Position numbers and translations under genes: made by a program. A stretch of DNA of 64,000 bases from Alphaproteobacteria bacterium (lineage in GTDB: Bacteria > Pseudomonadota > Alphaproteobacteria > Rhizobiales > Beijerinckiaceae). The notes beneath the pieces were generated by a model, which ran no database searches, had not been told where the DNA came from, and worked only from the letters and a program-made list of their open reading frames with translations. Shown here piece by piece: positions 18,943-27,381 of the stretch (positions within the stretch are counted from its first letter, which is position 1; every line of letters begins with the position of its first letter). The stretch lies in NCBI GenBank assembly GCA_016869595.1, contig VGDT01000003.1, positions 1-64,000 of the forward strand, read 5' to 3'.

Positions 18943-19302
18943 ATGTCCCTTAAAATTCGTCTCGCCCGCGGCGGCGCCAAGAAGCGCCCCTTCTACCGCG
19001 TCGTCATCGCCGACTCGCGTTCGCCGCGCGACGGCCGCTACATCGAGAAGATCGGCCATTTCGATCCCTTGAAGGAAAAGGACGCGGCTGACCGTCTGGT
19101 GCTCGACGTCGAAAAGGCGAAAGCCTGGCTCTCGAAGGGCGCTCAGCCGACCGATCGCGTCTCGCGCCTGCTCGACGGCCTCGGCCTGATGAAGCGCGAA
19201 GCGCGCAACAATCCGCAGAAGGCGCAGCCGAAGAAGAAGGCGCAGGAGCGCGCCGCCGCCGCGGCCGAAGCCGCGGGCGCTGCGGAAGCGCCGGCGGCGT
19301 AA
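18943..19302 (+). CDS. rpsP: 30S ribosomal protein bS16
   Basis: This is a small-subunit ribosomal protein of 119 residues. The diagnostic start [42 protein letters not shown] is complete, and the Ala/Lys-rich C-terminal tail ([26 protein letters not shown]) is the usual alphaproteobacterial extension. The ATG at 18943 has GAGGAAAG just upstream, so an in-frame upstream ATG at 18916 is rejected. It precedes rimM, in the conserved rpsP-rimM-trmD order. Confidence 0.97.
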   Translation: MSLKIRLARGGAKKRPFYRVVIADSRSPRDGRYIEKIGHFDPLKEKDAADRLVLDVEKAKAWLSKGAQPTDRVSRLLDGLGLMKREARNNPQKAQPKKKAQERAAAAAEAAGAAEAPAA

Positions 19303-19324
19303 GTCTGCTGTGCGCGGCGCTTTA

Positions 19325-19438
19325 TCCGCCCTCATGCTGAGGAGGCTCCGCAGGAGCCGTCTCGAAGCGCGAGGGCGGACAGCGCGCGCGGCGATTTCCT
19401 CGTCCTTCGAGACGCAAGCTCCTCAGGATGAGGAAATC
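19325..19438. repeat. Inverted pair of a dispersed palindromic repeat between rpsP and rimM
   Basis: A block beginning CCCTCATGCTGAGGAGGCTC and continuing through CGTCTCGAAGCGCGAGG (19330-19375) is followed by its inverted counterpart CCTCGTCCTTCGAGACGCAA and CTCCTCAGGATGAGG (19399-19434). The two can fold into one long hairpin. The words CTGAGGAG and CTTCGAGACG belong to an intergenic repeat I recognise as common in Hyphomicrobiales. It occupies nearly all the space before the rimM start codon. Confidence 0.72.
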
Positions 19439-19440
19439 GA

Positions 19441-19974
19441 ATGAGGGAGCGCGCCAAGGAGAAGGGGTTCGTCCTCCTCGGCCGCTTCGGCGCGCCGCAC
19501 GGCGTGCGTGGCGAAATCCGTCTGCAGAGCTTCACGAGCGATCCGCTGGCGATCGCGGACTATGACGGCCTGACCGACAAAAGCGACGCGCGTAATTTCA
19601 AGCTGCTGTCCGTACGCCCACAGGGCAAGGACATGCTCGTCGTTAAGGTCGAGGGGGTCGATGATCGCAACGGCGCCGAGGCCTTAAACGGCGTCGAACT
19701 TTACCTTCCGCGCGAAAAGCTGCCCGCGCCGGAAGAGGACGAATTCTATATCGCCGATCTCGTCGGCCTTCGCGCCGAAACGCCGGATGGCGAGACAATC
19801 GGAGTCATTGTCGCTGTGCGCAATTTTGGCGCAGGAGACATTCTGGAGGTGGCGCCCATTCAGGGGGGCGAAACCTTGATGTTTCCCTTCGCCAAGGCGG
19901 TGGTTCCGATCGTCGACATCAAAGCCGCGCGCGTCATTGTCGAGCCGCCAGCGGAAATTGAGGAAGATTCCTGA
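19441..19974 (+). CDS. rimM: Ribosome maturation factor RimM
   Basis: RimM helps assemble the head of the 30S subunit and binds uS19. At 177 residues it has the two expected parts: an N-terminal RimM barrel (VLLGRFGAPHGVRGEIRLQSFTSDP) and a C-terminal PRC barrel (DEFYIADLVGLRAETPDGETIGVIVAVRNFGAGDILEV...FPFAKAVVPIVDI). Placement after rpsP and before trmD is the conserved order. The ATG lies two bases after the palindromic repeat, so ribosome binding must occur within the repeat's right edge (CAGGATGAGG). Confidence 0.95.
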   Translation: MRERAKEKGFVLLGRFGAPHGVRGEIRLQSFTSDPLAIADYDGLTDKSDARNFKLLSVRPQGKDMLVVKVEGVDDRNGAEALNGVELYLPREKLPAPEEDEFYIADLVGLRAETPDGETIGVIVAVRNFGAGDILEVAPIQGGETLMFPFAKAVVPIVDIKAARVIVEPPAEIEEDS

Positions 19975-20095
19975 GCGCTTCCTTCGCGCAGGCCGCGTGA
20001 CGATTTATCTCAGCAGCTACATCCGCAACTCGGCGCCATTCACCACGTTCGAATGATGTGAGAATGTCCTCGTCCAGTTCGCGTTCTTCTTCCAT
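19934..20095 (-). pseudogene. Truncated CopG/RHH-type antitoxin remnant
   Basis: On the minus strand, an ATG at 20095 with a good ribosome site (AGGTGAG) opens a frame reading MEEERELDEDILTSFERGEW, then RRVADVAAEINRHAACAKEALRN. This matches the N-terminal half of small antitoxins of the type 'LDxDEqeILxAFErGEWkSVxdxxxEIxRhxxxAxxxLRKDrRxNIRLS'. The DNA-binding RHH half is missing. Homology ends close to the rimM stop codon, and the frame then runs antisense into rimM. No toxin gene is recognisable beside it. I read it as a fragment left from a toxin-antitoxin pair, though short chance similarity remains possible. Confidence 0.45.
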
Positions 20096-20171
20096 TTTGC
20101 TCACCTTACGCCGGTCGCCGCCGCAAAGCGCCTGCTTTCCGATGTAGACCATCGCATGTCATAACCGCTCC

Positions 20172-20876
20172 ATGTGGCGCGCGACGGTTCTGACCCTTTT
20201 TCCCGAGATGTTTCCGGGTCCGCTCGGGCTTTCGCTTGCGGGCGACGCGCTTTCGCGCGGCGTCTGGGCGCTGGAGACGAGGCAAATCCGCGAGCATGGG
20301 CTCGGGCGCCATCGCGCCGTCGACGACACGCCGGCCGGCGGCGGCCCCGGCATGGTGATGCGCGCCGACGTGCTGGCCGCAGCGCTCGACGCAGCGGCGC
20401 CTGCCGATGACCCGCGCCCGCGCCTGCTCATGACCCCCCGCGGCAGGCCGCTGACGCAGGCGCGCGCGCGTGAACTGGCGCAGGGTCCGGGCGCGATCAT
20501 TCTTTGCGCGCGTTTCGAAGGCGTCGACGAGCGCATTATCGAAGCCCGCGCGCTTGAAGAAATTTCGATCGGCGATTTCGTGCTTTCGGGCGGCGAGATC
20601 GCGGCGCTGGCGCTTATCGACGCCTGCGTGCGACTGATCCCCGGCGTGATGGGCGAAGAAGCGTCGGGCGTCGAAGAAAGTTTTGAGGCGGGCCTCCTCG
20701 AATATCCGCACTACACGCGGCCCCGCGACTTCGAGGGACGCGACATCCCGGATGTGTTGCTCTCCGGCGATCACGCCAGGATCGCCAAATGGCGCCATGA
20801 GCAGGCCCTAGCGCTCACCCGCGCGCGCCGTCCAGACCTCTTGGCGCAGCCGAGCAGCGCTTCCCGCCGTCGCTGA
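20172..20876 (+). CDS. trmD: tRNA (guanine37-N1)-methyltransferase TrmD
   Basis: This SPOUT-fold enzyme methylates G37 of tRNAs to prevent +1 frameshifting. At 234 residues it shows the N-terminal [18 protein letters not shown], the substrate loop [13 protein letters not shown], the trefoil-knot segment [13 protein letters not shown]...[32 protein letters not shown], and the C-terminal [24 protein letters not shown] with the catalytic Asp. The usual downstream rplS is absent; instead a dispersed repeat and dps follow. About 200 bp separate it from rimM, occupied by the antitoxin remnant. Confidence 0.96.
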   Translation: MWRATVLTLFPEMFPGPLGLSLAGDALSRGVWALETRQIREHGLGRHRAVDDTPAGGGPGMVMRADVLAAALDAAAPADDPRPRLLMTPRGRPLTQARARELAQGPGAIILCARFEGVDERIIEARALEEISIGDFVLSGGEIAALALIDACVRLIPGVMGEEASGVEESFEAGLLEYPHYTRPRDFEGRDIPDVLLSGDHARIAKWRHEQALALTRARRPDLLAQPSSASRRR

Positions 20877-20974
20877 ATCTCTCCCGCCCTGCTCGATTTT
20901 TCATCTGGTCCGCCAAAACGCGCGATCTAGCTATTGAGCAGCTTCCCCAGGCTTCAGCCTGGAGCCGGGGCGTT

Positions 20975-21091
20975 GGAGCGCGGCTCGCGAAAAAGTGGAA
21001 ACCGGTTTTTCGCACAAAGCGCGCTCCAAATTTTTGGAATCGATCACGTTATCTGCATTTGGGCGATTCCGCCCAAATGCTGCGTGATCTA
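20975..21091 (+). repeat. Roughly 115-bp palindromic repeat (family A), copy 1
   Basis: This copy carries the core GCGAAAAAGTGGAAACCGG followed by TTTTTCGC, flanking GGAGCGCG / GCGCGCTCC arms, then GATCACG...CGTGATC enclosing ATTTGGGCG-attc-CGCCCAAAT. The nested arms would fold into two hairpins. It ends one base before the AGGAGG ribosome site of dps. Other copies lie at 21641, 25545 and 30581, all in the same orientation. Confidence 0.85.
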
Positions 21092-21103
21092 GGAGGCCCG
21101 CAC

Positions 21104-21643
21104 ATGCAGAAAGTAAAGACGCAGATGCACCCCGATACAGAACGTTCCGCGCTGGCGACGCCGACCGATCTTGAAAAGCAGTCGACGATGAAGGTCGCTG
21201 CGGAAATCAACAAGCTCGTCGCCGACGCCTTGACGCTTTATCTCAAGACGAAGAACTTCCATTGGCATATGAGCGGACCGCATTTCCGCGACTATCATCT
21301 GCTGCTTGATGAGCAGGCGAGCCAGATCTACGCCACCGTCGATCCGCTCGCCGAGCGGGTGCGCAAGCTCGGCCAACCGACTCTGCGCTCGATCGGGCAG
21401 GTCTCCAAGCTGTCGCGCATCAAGGACAATAATGAGGAATTCGTTTCGCCTTATGGCATGCTTTGCGAATTGCTCGAAGACAATAAGTCCATGGCCGAGT
21501 CGATGCGCAGCGCGCATAAGGTCTGCGACGACAATGAAGACGTCGCGACGGCGAGCCTTCTCGAAACTTTCCTCGACGAAACCGAGAAGCGGACCTGGTT
21601 CCTGTTCGAGGCGGCGCGCGGCGCCGGTCAAGGCGGCCACTAG
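21104..21643 (+). CDS. dps: DNA-protection/ferritin-like protein Dps
   Basis: Dps forms dodecamers that oxidise and store iron with peroxide and can coat DNA. The 179-residue product keeps all inter-subunit ferroxidase ligands: H53 (NFHWH), H65 and D69 (YHLLLDEQ), D80 and E84 (VDPLAER). A 28-residue N-terminal extension includes a few Lys/Arg. The ATG at 21104 is preceded by a near-perfect AGGAGG, which stands directly after a family A repeat. The stop codon TAG forms the first bases of another copy. The gene is therefore boxed by direct repeats, with no other gene in the unit. Confidence 0.92.
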   Translation: MQKVKTQMHPDTERSALATPTDLEKQSTMKVAAEINKLVADALTLYLKTKNFHWHMSGPHFRDYHLLLDEQASQIYATVDPLAERVRKLGQPTLRSIGQVSKLSRIKDNNEEFVSPYGMLCELLEDNKSMAESMRSAHKVCDDNEDVATASLLETFLDETEKRTWFLFEAARGAGQGGH

Positions 21644-21756
21644 AGCGCGCTGCGAAAAAGTGGGAACCGGTTTTTCGCGTGGAGCGCGCTCTAAACTTTT
21701 GGAATCGATCACGTTATCTGCATTTGGGCGATTCCGCCCAAATGCAGCGTGATCTA
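21641..21756 (+). repeat. Roughly 115-bp palindromic repeat (family A), copy 2
   Basis: This is the full version. It opens TAGAGCGCGCTGCGAAAAAG and carries GGAACCGGTTTTTCGC, AGCGCGCTCT, then GATCACGTTATCTGCATTTG and CGCCCAAATGCAGCGTGATC. It shares its first three bases with the dps stop codon and ends about 25 bp before the stop of the convergent minus-strand dehydrogenase gene. Confidence 0.88.
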
Positions 21757-21780
21757 GGTGAAGGATGGCCGATTGAGGCG

Positions 21781-22662
21781 CTAGCGCGTCGGAATGGGCG
21801 TGCCGCTGCGATAATCGTAGAAGCCGCGCTGCGTCTTTTTGCCAAGCCAGCCGGCTTCGACATATTTCACGAGCAGAGGGCAAGGGCGGTATTTCGAATC
21901 TGCCAGGCCCTCATGCAGCACCTGCATGACCGAGAGACAGGTGTCGAGCCCGATGAAATCGGCGAGCTGCAGCGGCCCCATCGGATGGTTGGCGCCGAGC
22001 TTCATCGCCGTGTCGATCGCCTCGACAGAGCCCACGCCCTCGTAGAGCGTATAGACCGCCTCGTTGATCATCGGCAGCAGAATGCGGTTGACGATGAAGG
22101 CGGGAAAGTCCTCCGAGACGGTGACCGTTTTGCCGAGCTTGGCGATGAACGCCTTTGCTTCTTCGAATGTGGCGTCATCCGTGGCGATGCCGCGAATGAG
22201 TTCGACGAGTTGCATGCGCGGCACCGGATTCATGAAATGAATGCCGATGAAGCGCTCTGGCCGGCCGGTGACGGCGGCGAGACGTGTGATCGAAATGGAG
22301 GAAGTGTTGGAGCTGATGATCGCGTCGGGTTTCGCGACCTGCGCCAGCTCGATGAGAATCTGACGCTTGACGTCCTCGACCTCGGTCGCCGCCTCGATGA
22401 CAATGTCCGAATCGGCGAAATCGGCGATTTTCGGCGCGCCGGATATGCGCGCAAGCGCGGGTTCAATCTTGGAGGCGTCGAGCTGGCCGCGCTCCGCAGC
22501 GCGACGCATCTGGGCGGCGACGTCCGCCATGCTCGCGTCTATGCGCTCCTGCGAAATGTCGTTCAGGGCGACGTCATAGCCGGCGAGGGCGCACACATGC
22601 GCGATCCCCTTACCCATCTGGCCCGCGCCGATGACGCCGATCTTGCGAATCTCGAAGCCCAT
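21781..22662 (-). CDS. 3-hydroxybutyryl-CoA (3-hydroxyacyl-CoA) dehydrogenase
   Basis: This NAD(P)-dependent dehydrogenase of 293 residues interconverts 3-hydroxybutyryl-CoA and acetoacetyl-CoA. The Rossmann motif is KIGVIGAGQMGKGIAHVCA. Catalytic elements NTSSISITRLA and HFMNPVPRMQLVELI (His of the His-Glu pair) are intact, as is the C-terminal helical domain with GPLQLADFIGLDTCLSVMQVL. The start at 22662 (MGFEIRKIG) fits the family better than the upstream ATG at 22701. It follows etfA by 199 bp on the same strand, an arrangement common in Hyphomicrobiales that links acyl-CoA metabolism with electron transfer. Confidence 0.93.
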   Translation of the reverse strand: MGFEIRKIGVIGAGQMGKGIAHVCALAGYDVALNDISQERIDASMADVAAQMRRAAERGQLDASKIEPALARISGAPKIADFADSDIVIEAATEVEDVKRQILIELAQVAKPDAIISSNTSSISITRLAAVTGRPERFIGIHFMNPVPRMQLVELIRGIATDDATFEEAKAFIAKLGKTVTVSEDFPAFIVNRILLPMINEAVYTLYEGVGSVEAIDTAMKLGANHPMGPLQLADFIGLDTCLSVMQVLHEGLADSKYRPCPLLVKYVEAGWLGKKTQRGFYDYRSGTPIPTR

Positions 22663-22861
22663 GTTTTGACCACCGTCAGCCAAGCCAGCGCCGGACAACA
22701 AGCGGCGCGCCGCGCTGAACGCGTGCCGCAGTGCAATATAACTGCGTTCCTCTGCAAGGAAAACAAAGAAAAAGCAACTGCGGAGCGCTTAGAAGCGAGC
22801 GCTCGGCCAATTTCGCAGCCGCCGCGCCAGCCATGACCGGAGCGGCGGCTGTTGTCTCTCG

Positions 22862-23806
22862 TCAGCGGCCGATCTTCGCCAGCTCCGCGTCGAGCTCCGG
22901 CAAGGCGGTGAAGAGGTCGGCGACAAGGCCATAGTCGGCGACCTGAAAAATTGGCGCCTCCTCGTCCTTGTTGATCGCGACGATCACTTTCGAATCCTTC
23001 ATGCCCGCGAGATGCTGAATCGCGCCTGAAATTCCGGCGGCGATGTAGAGGTCCGGCGCCACCGCTTTTCCGGTCTGGCCGACCTGCAAGTCATTGGGGG
23101 CGTAGCCGGCGTCGACCGCGGCGCGGGACGCGCCGATCGCGGCATTGAGCCGCGTCGCGACGGGGTCGAGCACTTTCTGGAAATTTTCCGCCGAGCCAAG
23201 CGCGCGCCCGCCGGAGAGAATGACCCGCGCCGAGGTGAGTTCGGGACGCTCGGATTTCGCCAGCTCTTCGCTCTTGAACGCGGAGACGCCGGGATTAGCC
23301 GGCGCGGCGACCGCCTCGATCGGCGCCGATCCGCCCTCGGGCGAAGCCGCAAAGGCGGTGGTGCGCACGGTGATTACTTTCTTTGCGTCCTTCGCCCGAA
23401 CCGTCTGGATCGCGTTGCCGGCGTAGATCGGCCGCTCGAAAGTGTCGGCGGAGACAACCTTGATGATGTCCGAAACCTGCATGACATCGAGCAGCGCGGC
23501 GACGCGCGGCATCACGTTTTTCGTCGCCGAGGTCGACGGCGCAATAATAACGTCATAGGCGCCGGCGAGCGAGACGATCAGCGCGGCGACGGTCTCGGCC
23601 AGAACATGGTCGAGCGAAGCGTCTTCGGCATAGAGAACCTTCTCAATGCCGGTGAGCTTCGCCGCCTGCTCGGCCGCGCCCTTCAGCCCGGGACCGACGA
23701 CGAGAATATGAATGGGGCCGCCGATCTCCTTGGCGGCGGTGAGCGCCTTGGCGGTCGCGGGCGCGAGCGTATTGCCGGCAGTCTCGGCGAGAAGCAGAAT
23801 CGTCAT
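22862..23806 (-). CDS. etfA: Electron transfer flavoprotein alpha subunit
   Basis: EtfA binds FAD and passes electrons from acyl-CoA and other dehydrogenases to ETF-ubiquinone oxidoreductase. The product is 314 residues. The C-terminal FAD domain has the family signature GRALGSAENFQKVLDPVATRLNAAIGASRAAVDAGYAPNDLQVGQTGKAVAPDLYIAAGISGAIQHLAGMKDSKVIVAINKDEEAPIFQVADYGLVAD. It starts one base after the etfB stop, so the two subunits are translated together. The 199 bp to the dehydrogenase start holds a GCCGCCGC / GCGGCGGC hairpin (22820-22851) without a T-run. Confidence 0.96.
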   Translation of the reverse strand: MTILLLAETAGNTLAPATAKALTAAKEIGGPIHILVVGPGLKGAAEQAAKLTGIEKVLYAEDASLDHVLAETVAALIVSLAGAYDVIIAPSTSATKNVMPRVAALLDVMQVSDIIKVVSADTFERPIYAGNAIQTVRAKDAKKVITVRTTAFAASPEGGSAPIEAVAAPANPGVSAFKSEELAKSERPELTSARVILSGGRALGSAENFQKVLDPVATRLNAAIGASRAAVDAGYAPNDLQVGQTGKAVAPDLYIAAGISGAIQHLAGMKDSKVIVAINKDEEAPIFQVADYGLVADLFTALPELDAELAKIGR

Positions 23807-23807
23807 C

Positions 23808-24554
23808 TCAGATCACTCCCGCTTCCTTGAGCTTGCCAACGAGTTCGACCACCGAGCCGACCTTGACGCCCGCTTTCCGCTTCGCCGGTTCAGACGTCTT
23901 CAACACTTCAAGGCGCGGCGAAATATCGACGCCGTAATCCGACGGCGATTTCACGGCGACCTCTTTCTTCTTCGCCTTGATGATATTGGGGAGCGAGGCG
24001 TAACGCGGCTCGTTGAGGCGCAAATCCGTGGTGACGACTGCCGGCAGCTTCAGGCTGACGGTTTGCAGGCCGCCGTCAATCTCGCGCGTCACATCGACAG
24101 AGCCGTCGGCCATCTCGACCTTCGAGGCGAAGGCGCCCTGGCCCCAGCCAAGCAGCGCCGCAAGCATCTGGCCCGTCTGATTGCAATCGTCGTCGATCGC
24201 CTGCTTGCCCATGATGACGAGCTGCGGCTGTTCTTCCGCGACGACCTTGGCGAGAATCTTGGCGACCGCGAGCGGCTCGACGGTATCGTCGGTCTTCACC
24301 AGAATGCCCCGGTCGGCGCCCATGGCGAGACCAGTGCGCAAGGTCTCTTCCGCCTTGGCGGGGCCGATCGTGACCAGCACCACTTCCGTCGCTTTGCCGG
24401 CTTCCTTTAAGCGCAGGGCCTCTTCGACGGCGATCTCGTCGAAGGGGTTCATCGACATTTTTACATTGGCGAGATCGACGCCCGAACCGTCCGCCTTGAC
24501 CCTGATCTTGACGTTGTAATCGACGACCCGTTTGACGGGCACGAGAATCTTCAT
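23808..24554 (-). CDS. etfB: Electron transfer flavoprotein beta subunit
   Basis: EtfB is the AMP-binding partner of EtfA. At 248 residues it shows the start [20 protein letters not shown], the conserved [19 protein letters not shown] segment, the adenine-binding GMGAD-like [12 protein letters not shown], and the recognition-loop region [26 protein letters not shown] that docks partner dehydrogenases. It is the first gene of the etfB-etfA-dehydrogenase unit. An AAGGGG ribosome site precedes the ATG, and the 150 bp up to the rhomboid gene would include the promoter. Confidence 0.96.
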   Translation of the reverse strand: MKILVPVKRVVDYNVKIRVKADGSGVDLANVKMSMNPFDEIAVEEALRLKEAGKATEVVLVTIGPAKAEETLRTGLAMGADRGILVKTDDTVEPLAVAKILAKVVAEEQPQLVIMGKQAIDDDCNQTGQMLAALLGWGQGAFASKVEMADGSVDVTREIDGGLQTVSLKLPAVVTTDLRLNEPRYASLPNIIKAKKKEVAVKSPSDYGVDISPRLEVLKTSEPAKRKAGVKVGSVVELVGKLKEAGVI

Positions 24555-24704
24555 CGCGCGACCCCTTGGCCTCCCTTGACCCTTTGGCGAGACGGTGTCG
24601 GAGCGCCGCCTGCGCGCGCTCCACGTCGGCTAAAGCCGTTGCGCGGTCTGGTAGCGGGGGCTGGCGCTCAAGTCAAACCAAGCGATCGTGGCCAAACCGC
24701 GCGA

Positions 24705-25523
24705 TCAAGGTGAATCCTCGCCCGCGTCCTGCGCGCTTGGCGCAGGCGCCAGCGGGCCGCCGCGGTCAAAAAGCCTGTGACGGCGGCGCTTGAAGATCGG
24801 CGTCAGCACGAGACCCGCGGCAATGCCGCCGACATGCGCCATCCAGGCGATCGCGCCGCCCTCGCCCATAGAGGCGTTGATGAGCTGCATCAAAATCCAG
24901 GCCCCGACGAAAACCCAGCCCGAGGCGACAAAAGAAAAGAGCGGCGCGCGCAGCCCGAGGACCGATTTGAGGCGCGTCCCGGAAAGCCAGGCGCCGAGCC
25001 AGATCGGCGCGAGCGCCAGCGAGAGCGGCGGAAAAATTCCGGCGACCGTCACGCGCGGATGGAGCAGCAGAAAGGCCGCGCAGACACCTGAGATCGCCCC
25101 GGACGCGCCGACGAGCGGCATGATCGAATGCGGCGTGGCGTAAATGTAGAACACGCCGGAAGCAATTCCGCAGGAAAGATAAAACAATAGAAAGTGAAGC
25201 GAACCCATCGCATCCTCGACATTGTCGCCGAAGACGTAAAGGAACAGCATGTTTGAGACGAGATGCACCAAAGACGAGTGAAAGAAAAGCGCGGTGATGA
25301 GCGTCAGCGCCGGCGGCGGTCCAACGATCCAGTCAGCGAGCTCTGCTTCGCCAAATAGCACGCGGGGAATGATGGCGAAGCCTCGGATAACCGTCAGCGG
25401 ATCGCCGAAAAGCTCGCTCTGCACGAGCAGGAATACGACCACGTTAATGGCGATCAGCGTCCAGGTGACGATCGGCCGGCGCAAATAACGCAGCGGCGCG
25501 TCGTCATAGATCGGCATCACCAT
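24705..25523 (-). CDS. Rhomboid-family intramembrane serine protease
   Basis: This is an integral inner-membrane protease of 272 residues with six to seven predicted helices. The catalytic dyad is S141 in GASGAISG and H230 in AHVGGIAAG, and the oxyanion segment HLVSNMLFLYVFG (H87, N91) is present. A WR-like loop precedes it. The cytoplasmic C-terminal tail is basic then acidic (RRRHRLFDRGG...AQDAGEDSP). The first ATG at 25523 is kept because AAAGGAG lies seven bases upstream. Substrates cannot be deduced. The next gene upstream is a flippase, separated by a family A repeat. Confidence 0.93.
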   Translation of the reverse strand: MVMPIYDDAPLRYLRRPIVTWTLIAINVVVFLLVQSELFGDPLTVIRGFAIIPRVLFGEAELADWIVGPPPALTLITALFFHSSLVHLVSNMLFLYVFGDNVEDAMGSLHFLLFYLSCGIASGVFYIYATPHSIMPLVGASGAISGVCAAFLLLHPRVTVAGIFPPLSLALAPIWLGAWLSGTRLKSVLGLRAPLFSFVASGWVFVGAWILMQLINASMGEGGAIAWMAHVGGIAAGLVLTPIFKRRRHRLFDRGGPLAPAPSAQDAGEDSP

Positions 25524-25544
25524 CGGCGCGCTCCTTTCGACCGT

Positions 25545-25660
25545 TAGAGCGCGCTGCGAAAAAGTGGGAACCGGTTCTTCGCGTGGAGCGCGCTCTCAAC
25601 TTTTGGAATCGATCACGTTATCTGCATTTGGGCGATTCTGCCCAAATGCAGCGTGATCTA
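25545..25660 (+). repeat. Roughly 115-bp palindromic repeat (family A), copy 3
   Basis: This copy is nearly identical to the one at 21641, with a few substitutions (CCGGTTCTTCGC, CGATTCTGCCC). It fills the gap between the rhomboid start and the flippase stop and has the same orientation as the other copies. Confidence 0.88.
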
Positions 25661-25691
25661 GCCTAACATATGGCGACGCCGACGGGTTGCG

Positions 25692-27119
25692 TCACGGGCG
25701 GACGAACCGACGGCCGAGCAAGGACGCGACGAGATCGCCGAGCCCTGCGATGTTGAAAGCGACGGTCAGGAGCCCATAGACGGCGACGCCGGCCAGGATT
25801 TGCGCGATCAGCGTGAGGAGGCCCGGCGTCATCTCGCGCAACGGCGTGAGTGCGAGCGACATCGCGCCTGTCGCGACAAGCGCAGCGAACATGTCCCAGA
25901 ACGACGGCCAGACCGGCTGCGTGCGCAGCGCGAAATAGACTGTCGCGGCAAGCGCCGCGATATAGGCGCCGCCTTGCGCGATCGCGAGATTGGAGGCGTC
26001 CTCGCCCCACGGCAAAATAAAGAGCAACGCCAGTCCGAAGGCGACCGCCGCAAGGGCGGCGATAATGAGCGGCGTCGTCTTCTTTTCGATCTGAAACACC
26101 GGATTGACGCCAAAGAGAATGACGCCCATGGCGAAAAGTCCGGGCAAGAGCAGGCCGAGGTAATGGCCGAACGGACCACGATATTGCGCTGGAACGATCA
26201 AGGCTTCGATCGACGGCATGACGAACCAGAGTCCAGCGCATGCGGGCAACAGAAAGGCGACGACGATGCCCATGTTGCGCGCGATCTGCTCCTTGGCGCG
26301 ATCGGCGCCATGCAACTCATGCGCGGCGACCGCGATTTGGAACAAGAGCACGTCGAGCGCCGAACCGAGCGCCTGCACCGCGCGCACGCCAAGATCATAG
26401 GCGAGCGCAAATTGGCCGGTCTCGGCGAAGCCGAACACGCTCGCGACGATCGAACGCGCCGCAAGCGGCATCGCCTGATAGAGAAGATGCGCGGTCACGA
26501 TCGGCACGCTATAGGCCGCGAGGGCGCGCGCATTCTGACTCGAAGCTGCGTAAATATCGGCGCCGGGGTCGAGAAGCGCGCGACGGCCGAGAACGACCGT
26601 GCCGAACAGGCTCGCAATTCCACCCGCGAGCGCCACCGCAGCCGAGTGAAAGATAAATGCGCCGCCGCCGATAAGGACGAGCGCCAGCGCGTTTTTGGCG
26701 AGCATCAGGCGCACATAGGCGCGGTCGTGAAAACGCGCGCGCACCAAGGCGGTGCAATAGTCAAACAGTCCGTTTGCGACGGCCGTCAGCAGCGCCAGGA
26801 GTATGAGGTTGGTTTCGAAATCGAGCGGCGGACCGATGAGCGCGTAAATACCCGTCGCCGTTCCAAGGAAGAGCGTCACGCCGATGAAGGACGCGTCGAG
26901 AGTCGAGCGCACGACGGGCTCCTTGTCGCGCGTGCGCTTCGAGTAGAAACGCGTCGCCGAAAGACGCAGCCAGTCATAGAGCGCCGTCTGCACGACGACG
27001 GCGATGGAGAAGGCAAGCGCGAAGCGGCCGTATTCCTCTGGGCCGAGGAATTTCGCCACCGTCAGGCCGATGATGAAATTGACGATCGTATTGGCGAGAA
27101 AAGCGAGAAGAACGTTCAA
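25692..27119 (-). CDS. Wzx-like oligosaccharide/polysaccharide flippase
   Basis: This is a membrane protein of 475 residues with about 12-14 predicted helices. The N-terminus MNVLLAFLANTIVNFIIGLTVAKFLGPEEYGRFALAFSIAVVVQTALYDWLRLS carries the hallmark LGPxEYGRFALAFS of the polysaccharide-transport (Wzx/MOP) superfamily, which flips lipid-linked glycans to the periplasmic face. No glycosyltransferase or polymerase genes are adjacent, so the glycan is unknown and the gene appears to stand alone. The upstream 260 bp to ileS holds a dispersed palindromic repeat. Confidence 0.85.
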   Translation of the reverse strand: MNVLLAFLANTIVNFIIGLTVAKFLGPEEYGRFALAFSIAVVVQTALYDWLRLSATRFYSKRTRDKEPVVRSTLDASFIGVTLFLGTATGIYALIGPPLDFETNLILLALLTAVANGLFDYCTALVRARFHDRAYVRLMLAKNALALVLIGGGAFIFHSAAVALAGGIASLFGTVVLGRRALLDPGADIYAASSQNARALAAYSVPIVTAHLLYQAMPLAARSIVASVFGFAETGQFALAYDLGVRAVQALGSALDVLLFQIAVAAHELHGADRAKEQIARNMGIVVAFLLPACAGLWFVMPSIEALIVPAQYRGPFGHYLGLLLPGLFAMGVILFGVNPVFQIEKKTTPLIIAALAAVAFGLALLFILPWGEDASNLAIAQGGAYIAALAATVYFALRTQPVWPSFWDMFAALVATGAMSLALTPLREMTPGLLTLIAQILAGVAVYGLLTVAFNIAGLGDLVASLLGRRFVRP

Positions 27120-27152
27120 GAGGCGCGATCCTTTCGCCGCGCGCGCGCGCTT

Positions 27153-27311
27153 ACCCCCAAGCCCCTCACCTTACCTCTCCCCGCAAGCGGGGAGAGGAGG
27201 CGGTCGGCGCTTCGCAAGAAGATTCCGTGTCCCGCATTGTGGCCGATAAGGAAGCGGCGTTTCATCCACCTCTCCCCGCAAGCGGGGAGAGGTGAGGTGA
27301 GGGGCCAGGGG
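27153..27311. repeat. Inverted pair of CCTCTCCC-type palindromes (family C)
   Basis: Two identical 24-bp palindromes (CCTCTCCCCGC-AA-GCGGGGAGAGG at 27174-27197 and 27269-27292) stand about 70 bp apart. Outside them, AAGCCCCTCACC (left) and GGTGAGGTGAGGGGCC (right) are inverted counterparts, so the whole unit can form a large cruciform. The same words appear in the element inside ileS at 28958-29069. Confidence 0.8.
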
Positions 27312-27381
27312 TTTAGTCGGATGGAATCTTCCATTAGCCCCTTGCTGCGCTCCAACAGCATTCGCAACATGCCCACGCCGC

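Noticed and set aside
19934..20152. Functional toxin-antitoxin module
   Set aside because: The antitoxin frame lacks its DNA-binding half, and no toxin coding sequence is recognisable beside it.
21679..22836. 385-codon + strand open frame
   Set aside because: It is antisense to the 3-hydroxyacyl-CoA dehydrogenase and begins inside a family A repeat. It has no coding character.
22820..22851. Terminator between etfA and the dehydrogenase gene
   Set aside because: There is an 8-bp GC hairpin, but the loop is long and no T-run follows, so it is noted only within the etfA entry.
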